Shown here piece by piece: positions 40,111 through 46,037 of a DNA stretch of 46,037 nucleotides. The stretch is taken from NCBI RefSeq assembly GCF_900101835.1, contig NZ_FNAF01000009.1, forward strand, positions 27,730 through 73,766, in the 5' to 3' direction. The DNA is from Peptococcus niger. GTDB taxonomy: Bacteria; Bacillota; Peptococcia; Peptococcales; Peptococcaceae. The notes beneath the pieces were generated by a model that ran no database searches, was not told where the DNA came from, and was given only the letters and a program-made list of their open reading frames with translations. Position numbers and translations under genes: made by a program. The number at the start of each line of letters is the position of its first letter. Position 1 is the stretch's first letter.

Positions 40111-41076
40111 ATGAGCCTTAATAACCGAGCCAAACGTGATTTAAGCATTGACGGGGTTAAGTTTGCGACCCTTTGGTTAGTGGTGCTGGGGCATGTTCTG
40201 CTTTTTTACGATCCGGCCTGCCCGTCGCTGTTCAACATGGTCCCTGTTGCTGTACCCGGGGCAGGTCCCATGGCCCGCGCTATTTATAGCTTTCATATGC
40301 CGCTCTTCTTCATGCTGGCAGGTATGGTTTATCGTCCAGGAAAGGGCTGTGGTGCTTTCATTTGGAAAAAGGTCAAGCGGCTCTTATTACCGAGCATGGC
40401 AGTCTTCATCAGTCTTATGATTCCGACGCTGCTGTATTTGGGCTATTACACACCTCTGACCTGGCGGGATTTTGTCTTTAATTATAATTTACGGCATGTG
40501 TGGTATGCCCATGCGCTTTTTTGCATCTTTGTTTTAAACCGGCTTTGCGATGCGCTTCATATGCCCAAATGGCTCAAACTGCTGGCGGCGGGGCTGGTGT
40601 TCTTCATCCACCCGGCTCTGCCAATCAATTGTTTGGGGCCGAACATTATCTATTTCCAGATTGGAGAGGTCTTTGGCAAGCGCTTTAATTGCCGCCCGGC
40701 AATTTGGCTGACGGCAGGGTTGGCCTTTGCCCTAGTATTTTACACTGCCGGTGGGCGGGAATGGCCTCCAGTGGTGCAGGACTTCTACGTTTTGGGGCTG
40801 GCTGTCACCGGCGGATTATTTTTTTACAATCTTGCCAAGCACATTCATTATCATTCTAAAGAACAACTGGGCGTGTATTTGCTCCATCCGATGATTATTT
40901 ACCTGATTCATCATGCGCTGCAGGCCTACCATTTGCCCAGCTGGCCACTCATCATTGGCGTTACAGGGGTATCTTTTGCCCTGTCCATGGCCTTGACGCG
41001 CCTCTACCATTTGCTGGTAAGGGACCGGCTGATTCCGGCAGCGAAGTCGCTTTTAGCCGGCGGGGTTGGACGATGA
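40111..41076 (+). CDS. Acyltransferase 3-family membrane protein
   Basis: This 321-residue protein has about ten transmembrane helices. It begins with LSIDGVKFATLWLVVLGHVL, which carries the D-G...K-F...L-V...H pattern of acyltransferase 3 proteins, and IYSFHMPLFFMLAGMVYRPG. The family transfers acetyl or other acyl groups to surface polysaccharides. AAAGGAGGGC precedes the ATG. A GT4 glycosyltransferase follows 149 bases later, so a cell-envelope sugar role is plausible. Confidence 0.87.
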   Translation: MSLNNRAKRDLSIDGVKFATLWLVVLGHVLLFYDPACPSLFNMVPVAVPGAGPMARAIYSFHMPLFFMLAGMVYRPGKGCGAFIWKKVKRLLLPSMAVFISLMIPTLLYLGYYTPLTWRDFVFNYNLRHVWYAHALFCIFVLNRLCDALHMPKWLKLLAAGLVFFIHPALPINCLGPNIIYFQIGEVFGKRFNCRPAIWLTAGLAFALVFYTAGGREWPPVVQDFYVLGLAVTGGLFFYNLAKHIHYHSKEQLGVYLLHPMIIYLIHHALQAYHLPSWPLIIGVTGVSFALSMALTRLYHLLVRDRLIPAAKSLLAGGVGR

Positions 41077-41225
41077 GGGAGCTTACTGAAAAATAGTTGA
41101 AAGGTGTCTTTGTAACTTTTCCGATGATTGTTGTTACAGGCGCCTTTTGCTATACTTAAATGTGACCGGAAGCCGTTTATGGCGCGCCGGAAACATGTTT
41201 TTACTTTTTGGTAGGAGCGATAGAA

Positions 41226-42365
41226 ATGAAAATTATCATTGTTACTGAGATCTTCTATCCTTCCATAAACGGCGTTGCAACACGTATCGTGGAGGCGATA
41301 CGGTATTTGAAACAAGCCGGTCACGATGTAACGGTGTTAACATCAACGGGACAAACGAGGGTATTTGAAGGGGCTGAGGTCATTGCGCTGGGGCGCCACC
41401 GGTTTCCCATGTTGGGGCAATTGCGCTGGCTGAGCGTGGCGTCCGTATTACGGCGTTTGATTTATGAACAGGAGCCGGATGTGATTCACATTGTCAATGC
41501 GTCCTTATTCGGTGCCTGTGGGGCCCTGACTGCACGGCAGCTGGGGATTCCTTTGGTGATGAGTCATCATTTTGATGCGGCAGCCTGGTTTCGGACCCAC
41601 CGTTTTTGCGGGTCGAGCTGCCGCCAGCTATACTGGAAGGTGGCTAAACGGTGCCACAATTGTGCCGATATTAATTTGGCAATATCTTTGGCACAGCGGG
41701 AGCGGCTTCGCGCCAAGGGTTTTGACCGGGTGGCCTGTATTAAGCCGGGCGTTTCGACAACGACCTTTCATCCCCGTCACGCCGATGCGGAGATGCGGCA
41801 GCGTTTAAGCGGTGGCCATCCAGATAATTTATTGCTGCTCTTTGTCGGCAAGTTAGATAAAGATAAGAACATTGACCGTCTGAAGGCCTTATTACAGCGG
41901 GCCCCGGATTTGCATTTGGCCCTTGTCGGCAATGGGCCCATGCGCAAAAAACTGCGCCGCCATTTCCCGGCAGACCAGGTGGTCTTTACCGGTCGCTTGA
42001 CCGGTGACGTCTTGGCTGCGGCCTATGCGTCCTGTGATGTCTTGGTCTACCCTGCAGAAAAAAATGATTTGGCCCTGGTCGTCCTGGAGGGGATGGCCTC
42101 CGGTTTACCAGTGCTGGCTCAAGATACGCCGGCCATGCGTCTGCAACTGGAAGACGGGAAAACCGGCTACCTGGTATCATTTACATCTACCGATGATTTG
42201 ATGGATAAAATCAATGAATTGCGCAATCCGGAACGGCTCAATGCCATGTCTGTTGCAGCCCGCCATTATTCGGAGCAATACAGCTGGACGGTCAGCAGTC
42301 AGCAATTATTGGACTATTATCACTTGGCTGTTGCCCACCGGCGTAAGCAGGCCTTTATCCGTTGA
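41226..42365 (+). CDS. GT4-family glycosyltransferase
   Basis: This 379-residue protein starts at the ATG at 41226 with TAGGAGC upstream. The N-terminal domain reads MKIIIVTEIFYPSINGVATR...HDVTVLTSTG. The C-terminal GT-B domain holds LLFVGKLDKDKNIDRLKALL and EKNDLALVVLEGMASGLPVL, which includes the family E-x7-E. It resembles GT4 enzymes that glycosylate diacylglycerol or related acceptors. The acceptor is unknown. The two-component system begins 31 bases later. Confidence 0.9.
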   Translation: MKIIIVTEIFYPSINGVATRIVEAIRYLKQAGHDVTVLTSTGQTRVFEGAEVIALGRHRFPMLGQLRWLSVASVLRRLIYEQEPDVIHIVNASLFGACGALTARQLGIPLVMSHHFDAAAWFRTHRFCGSSCRQLYWKVAKRCHNCADINLAISLAQRERLRAKGFDRVACIKPGVSTTTFHPRHADAEMRQRLSGGHPDNLLLLFVGKLDKDKNIDRLKALLQRAPDLHLALVGNGPMRKKLRRHFPADQVVFTGRLTGDVLAAAYASCDVLVYPAEKNDLALVVLEGMASGLPVLAQDTPAMRLQLEDGKTGYLVSFTSTDDLMDKINELRNPERLNAMSVAARHYSEQYSWTVSSQQLLDYYHLAVAHRRKQAFIR

Positions 42366-42396
42366 CATCCAGTTGAGCAGTTGAAAGGAAGATTCC

Positions 42397-43104
42397 ATGC
42401 AAGAAAAGATCTTAGTGGTGGAAGACGAAGAGAATATCCGCCAGAACATTGCCGATTATTTTGCAGACCAAGGCTATGCGGTATTAGAGGCAGCAGACGG
42501 TGAACAGGCCTTGGACGTTTTTGAGGCGCAGAAACCGGATTTGATTATTTTGGATTTAATGCTGCCTAAGATAGATGGCATCGATGTTTGTAAACAAATT
42601 CGTCGGGAACACACCACACCGGTTATTATGTTGACCGCCCGGAGCGAAGAAATTGATAAACTTCTCGGCTTAGAATTGGGGGCAGATGACTACATCACCA
42701 AGCCCTTTTCCTTACGTGAATTAAACGCGCGGGTCAAGGCCGTTTTTCGACGCAGCCGGCCGGTCGCTGATCACACAGAAGATGTCCGGGTTTTCGGGCC
42801 GCTTAAGATTAATTTGGACCGCCGTGAAGTTTGGCTGAACGGGAAAACTGCCGACTTGACGCCGTCAGAGTATGCCATTTTAGTGACCTTGTCCGAAAAT
42901 GTCGGCCGTCCGTACAGCCGTTTACAACTTTTAACCGCCACCCTAGGCGAAAGTTATGCCGGCTATGAACGGGCTATTGATACGCATGTGAGCAATTTGC
43001 GGAAAAAGATTGAACCCAATCCGCAAAAGCCCATATTCATTCAGACCGTTTACGGGCTGGGGTATAAGTTTGGGGATAAGTATGAGCCTGTCAAAGAAGA
43101 TTAG
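42397..43104 (+). CDS. OmpR/PhoB-family response regulator
   Basis: This 235-residue protein has a receiver domain with the acidic pocket at Asp10/Glu11, the phosphoacceptor Asp53 (IILDLMLPKIDG) and the conserved lysine in DDYITKPFSLREL. The C-terminal winged helix contains DLTPSEYAILVTLSEN and YERAIDTHVSNLRKKIE. GAAAGGAAG precedes the ATG. It overlaps the sensor kinase gene by 23 bases and is its partner. Confidence 0.95.
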   Translation: MQEKILVVEDEENIRQNIADYFADQGYAVLEAADGEQALDVFEAQKPDLIILDLMLPKIDGIDVCKQIRREHTTPVIMLTARSEEIDKLLGLELGADDYITKPFSLRELNARVKAVFRRSRPVADHTEDVRVFGPLKINLDRREVWLNGKTADLTPSEYAILVTLSENVGRPYSRLQLLTATLGESYAGYERAIDTHVSNLRKKIEPNPQKPIFIQTVYGLGYKFGDKYEPVKED

Positions 43105-44461
43105 CCTGGTCCTTCTCTCGGTGGTTACCATCGGCGGGCTGCTCATTGGCGGACTGACCATTGACAGCACCACCCGGTCTTTTGACCAATATTTGTTTGA
43201 AACGCGCCAATCGGAAATCAACGAATGGTGTGACATCTATTTGGATTATTACACCAGCCACAACAACAGCTGGAAAGGCGTTGAACAGCTGAATGTGAGC
43301 GAAGAAACCGATTTGACGATTTACCTGGGGCAAGCCTACCAACGCCCCATCGTCTTAGTTTCAAAAGACGGGCGCATCTTGGTGCACCCACAGCGCAACT
43401 TTATCGGGCTGACCGTTAACGCCTCTTTGCTGAACCACGGCTTTCCCCTGGAAAAGAATGATAAGGTCATCGGCTACTTGCTGCCGATGGATTATTTTGA
43501 CCATAAATTTTGGGTGCTGGAAGAAAGCTTCATTCGCAATGTTAGCCGGTCGGTGATTAAGGGGATTTTAGCAACCAACTTAATAGCCGCCTTGATTGCC
43601 CTTATTTTATCTCAAAATATGGTGCGGCCCTTGCGCGACCTCATTAAGAATGTGCGCGATATGGGCACCAACGACCACTTTGTCCCGGTTGCCGTTTATT
43701 CTGACGATGAAATTGGTGAATTGGCCGGCGCCTTCAACCAAATGGGACTGGAAATTGAAAAAAACAGCGAGGCACGCACTCGGCTGTTCGGTGATATCAG
43801 CCACGAATTACGGACGCCTTTGGCCGCCATCGGGGCTACCCTGGAAAATAAATTGTTGCGCAGCGAGGCCCTACCGCCGGAGGAAATATCCGCCCTATAT
43901 GATGAAGTGCTGCGCATGAGCAATCTGGTCAAAGAATTACAAAGCATTTCACGATTGGATGCCGGGCATTTGGAGCTGTCCAAGACCTTGATTGATTTTA
44001 AAAGTTTTTTCTCCGAATTTTTTGTGCTCATGGAGGCGGATGCCGCCTCGCGGAATATCCGGGTTGCCATTCATATCCCGGATGACTTGCCCTATTGCTA
44101 TGCCGACTCGGAGCGGCTGAAGCAGATTGTTTTAAACTTGGTCAGCAATGCCATGCGCTACAGCGATGACGGCGGTCAGGTCACCTTGACTGCCAGTGCC
44201 GATGACCAGTACTTCATTTTCACTGTTCAGGATACGGGGGTCGGCATGAATCCCCAGGATATGGCGCACGTCTTTGACCGTTTCTACCGATCTGATGCCT
44301 CCCGGGCACGCGATACAGGTGGCAGCGGTTTGGGCATGGCCATCACCAAGGGTCTGGTCGATGCGCATGATGGCATCATACAAGTGGCTAGCAAACCGGG
44401 AGAGGGCACCACGTTCACCGTTCGCTTGCCGCTCTATGAGGCGCCGGAAGAAGAAGGCTGA
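43082..44461 (+). CDS. HAMP-domain sensor histidine kinase
   Basis: This 459-residue protein starts at the ATG at 43082 after TGGGGA, inside the regulator gene. Two transmembrane helices (residues ~9-27 and ~160-182) enclose an extracytoplasmic sensor. A HAMP linker is followed by the H-box GDISHELRTPLAAIG (His241), the N-box LKQIVLNLVSNAMRY, and G-boxes DTGVGMNPQDM and GGSGLGMAI. It phosphorylates the regulator encoded just upstream. The signal is unknown; the DUF4097 gene 90 bases downstream may be linked to envelope stress. Confidence 0.95.
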   Translation: MSLSKKISLVLLSVVTIGGLLIGGLTIDSTTRSFDQYLFETRQSEINEWCDIYLDYYTSHNNSWKGVEQLNVSEETDLTIYLGQAYQRPIVLVSKDGRILVHPQRNFIGLTVNASLLNHGFPLEKNDKVIGYLLPMDYFDHKFWVLEESFIRNVSRSVIKGILATNLIAALIALILSQNMVRPLRDLIKNVRDMGTNDHFVPVAVYSDDEIGELAGAFNQMGLEIEKNSEARTRLFGDISHELRTPLAAIGATLENKLLRSEALPPEEISALYDEVLRMSNLVKELQSISRLDAGHLELSKTLIDFKSFFSEFFVLMEADAASRNIRVAIHIPDDLPYCYADSERLKQIVLNLVSNAMRYSDDGGQVTLTASADDQYFIFTVQDTGVGMNPQDMAHVFDRFYRSDASRARDTGGSGLGMAITKGLVDAHDGIIQVASKPGEGTTFTVRLPLYEAPEEEG

Positions 44462-44551
44462 TTTTTGTGTAAATGCTTGCAGTCCATGAAGCTGGCGTGT
44501 AGAATAGACACTAGAGAGAAATTAAAGTTTGCGATGATAGGAGGTTGTGCT

Positions 44552-45532
44552 TTGGACGCTAGAATCAGAATACTATTCCATAAAACACGGTTCCTGTGGA
44601 TCGGTTTTCTTGTCCTCGCCGTATTGGCATTGATCGCCTTTGTCGTTTTAAACTTGACCTTTAATAAACCGGCCGGCGCTTTTGAAAAAGTTAAAGCCCC
44701 ATATACCCTGGAAATACCGGCATCGCCCCGGTCATTTGAGCGCCTGACCATTGATGCACCGGATGTTAACCTGGAAGTCGGCATGACAGCCGCCGTTAAG
44801 AAGCCCACCGCTTACCTTTACGGCAAAAATTATACGAATCAAAAAGTCGTTGCCGATCTTAACCAAGACCGCGTACACATCCAATATAAGCCAACCCATC
44901 GTCGGGCCAATGAAGGCCGCCTCACCATGCGCGTTTTGTTGCCTGAAACGGATTTGCGGAATGTGCGCATCACCGGAGACCAAGGCAATGTTAATATTGA
45001 CCACCTGCGGACAGATGGGCTCAGCCTGAAGAAAGGCAATGGCCGTCTTATCCTCAAGCACATCAACGCCGATTGTACAGAGATTTCCTATAAAAAGGGA
45101 AATGTCCGTATGGAAGACAATCGGGTAAGCGACTTTCAGCTAGACGGCGTCAGTGGTGAGATGATTTTGCGCAACAATGTCATGCGTCAACTGGACGTAG
45201 AGAGTAAAGAGGGGTCTATCTTTTTATACACCCCGAATTTTAAAGGCAATAGCAAAATCAAAACAGACGAGGGGCACATTACGGCCGTGACCAAGCGCCT
45301 TCCATGGTCCCTATTGATTAGCGCCAAGGCAAGCGGCGATGGAGACGTTCAAGTGAATTATCACAAGCGATTCTGGAAAAAACCGGATGTTATCCTTAAA
45401 AATAAGCGGGTCTGGCAGGGCGCCGTGGGAGATAACCCGCGGACGATCTTGACCTTGCAAACAAAAGATGGACACATCACCGTTGACCAGCGCAATCGCT
45501 ACACCGACACCCAGGCCGATTCGGCTGCATAG
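44552..45532 (+). CDS. DUF4097-type beta-strand-repeat membrane-anchored protein
   Basis: I chose the TTG at 44552, which has AGGAGG eight bases upstream; it gives 326 residues. An N-terminal helix (FLWIGFLVLAVLALIAFVVL) anchors it. The rest is a repetitive beta-strand pattern (VRITGDQGNVNIDHLRTDGL...DGHITVDQRN), as in DUF4097 proteins with a right-handed beta-helix-like fold outside the cell. In many Firmicutes such genes accompany two-component systems or PadR regulators. Function is unknown. Confidence 0.8.
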   Translation: MDARIRILFHKTRFLWIGFLVLAVLALIAFVVLNLTFNKPAGAFEKVKAPYTLEIPASPRSFERLTIDAPDVNLEVGMTAAVKKPTAYLYGKNYTNQKVVADLNQDRVHIQYKPTHRRANEGRLTMRVLLPETDLRNVRITGDQGNVNIDHLRTDGLSLKKGNGRLILKHINADCTEISYKKGNVRMEDNRVSDFQLDGVSGEMILRNNVMRQLDVESKEGSIFLYTPNFKGNSKIKTDEGHITAVTKRLPWSLLISAKASGDGDVQVNYHKRFWKKPDVILKNKRVWQGAVGDNPRTILTLQTKDGHITVDQRNRYTDTQADSAA

Positions 45533-45548
45533 CACACCTATCAAATAC

Positions 45549-45592
45549 AGAGCATGGTTAAACCACCTTAGGGCTTAACCATGCTCTATTTT
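45549..45592 (+). terminator. Terminator after DUF4097 gene
   Basis: AGAGCATGGTTAA and TTAACCATGCTCT form a perfect 13-bp stem, followed by ATTTTTC. Confidence 0.88.
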
Positions 45593-45613
45593 TCTTGGCC
45601 TTGCAATCCATGC

Positions 45614-45642
45614 TTGCATTTACAAATTTCATCGCCTATAAT
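45614..45642 (+). promoter_or_regulatory. rrn promoter P1
   Basis: TTGCAT (45614-45619) and TATAAT (45637-45642) are spaced by 17 bases, ~190 bases before the 16S gene. Confidence 0.7.
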
Positions 45643-45705
45643 AGGGAGCACATCATCAAGATCTTGCTCAGCCGATGTGACTTGTAAAAAAATGCAAGTT
45701 ATCGC

Positions 45706-45734
45706 TTGACAGGATGAATATGGTGTGCTAGACT
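45706..45734 (+). promoter_or_regulatory. rrn promoter P2
   Basis: TTGACA (45706-45711) and TAGACT (45729-45734) are spaced by 17 bases. Tandem promoters are usual for rrn operons. A boxA-like CTCTTTGACAAT (45765-45776) follows in the leader, as expected for antitermination. Confidence 0.8.
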
Positions 45735-45832
45735 AAATGAGTCGTTTTCTGAGGAAGACGGCAGCTCTTTGACAATTAAACAGCCAGACAAGCGTACGAA
45801 TTAAGTGAACATGAGCTAGAGCTCTTACGTAT

Positions 45833-46037
45833 AACACGGAGAGTTTGATCCTGGCTCAGGACAAACGCTGGCGGCATGCCTAACACATGCAAGTCGAACG
45901 GACGGAGGAAAGAGATCTCTTCGGAGTGACCTTTCCCGAGTTAGTGGCGGATGGGTGAGTAACGCGTGAGTGACCTGCCCAGCAGTGGGGAATAACAGTG
46001 AGAAATCATTGCTAATACCGCATACCTTACAAGTGCT
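45833..46037 (+). rRNA. 16S ribosomal RNA, 5' end (runs off the window)
   Basis: AGAGTTTGATCCTGGCTCAG begins at 45840, which equals E. coli position 8, so the gene starts near 45833. It continues with GCCTAACACATGCAAGTCG and GGGTGAGTAACGCGTGAG. Only the first ~205 bases are present. Confidence 0.98.

Noticed and set aside
1-46037. cas genes accompanying the array
   Set aside because: No Cas1, Cas2, Cas3 or Cascade-like protein is encoded here. By array orientation they would lie left of base 1.

Overview
The window looks like the chromosome of a Bacillota (Firmicute), probably a clostridial-type anaerobe. The grounds are strong AGGAGG-type ribosome binding sites, sigma-A-like promoters, a TPP riboswitch with a terminator expression platform, YitT, YjcQ, Fst and YefM-YoeB family genes, an oxygen-sensitive ThiC/ThiH thiamine route, and the first ~205 bases of a 16S rRNA gene at the right edge. 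I do not name a genus from that 16S fragment.

Layout. (1) Bases 3-2470 are the leader-distal part of a large type I-E-like CRISPR array: 41 repeats and 40 spacers, starting before the window. No cas gene is visible. (2) Bases 2471-9165 are phage-derived debris rich in toxin-antitoxin genes. It holds a truncated scaffold gene, two divergent copies of a minor-head-toxin/immunity/YjcQ cassette in opposite orientation, two broken hicB genes, yefM-yoeB, three tightly packed small ORFs, a solo palindrome of IS ends, an Fst-type type I toxin-antitoxin locus, and a terminase fragment. A three-repeat piece of the same CRISPR array (6661-6810) sits in the middle, so bases 2471-6660 look like a segment inserted inside the array. 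(3) Bases 9166-11967 hold an IS150-like IS3-family element, three small ORFs, and a deletion derivative of an IS481-like element.

(4) From 12 kb on the DNA is higher in GC and mostly ordinary housekeeping: yitT, an acyl-ACP thioesterase, an HD hydrolase and an MFS transporter, then the compact thiSFGH-thiE/tenI-thiC operon on the minus strand. That operon starts from a consensus promoter and passes a TPP riboswitch and terminator. A PTS-IIC-like membrane protein and a HAD phosphatase follow. (5) Bases 22.7-29.3 kb form an AT-rich island with iadA, two NhaC-family antiporters, a YheO/DauR-like regulator and a D-cysteine desulfhydrase-like PLP enzyme. It looks like a module for isoaspartyl-peptide or D-amino-acid use, and it abuts tRNA-Ser(CGA) and tadA.

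(6) The remainder carries a nitroreductase, an acyl-CoA thioesterase, a MATE transporter with a possible attenuating leader, exonuclease III, an ArsC/Spx-like protein, a CBS-pair protein, a metallophosphoesterase, a MazG-like protein, a nitrilase-family amidase, a DUF503 protein, surE, rplM-rpsI, an acyltransferase, a GT4 glycosyltransferase, a two-component system with a DUF4097 protein, and the rrn operon promoters.

The most unusual region is the CRISPR/phage/toxin mosaic at 2.4-9.2 kb. Comparing its two inverted cassettes shows that the 297-299 bp Fst locus is a clean insertion in one copy. All 40 spacers begin with a pyrimidine, which points to a PAM-derived last repeat base.
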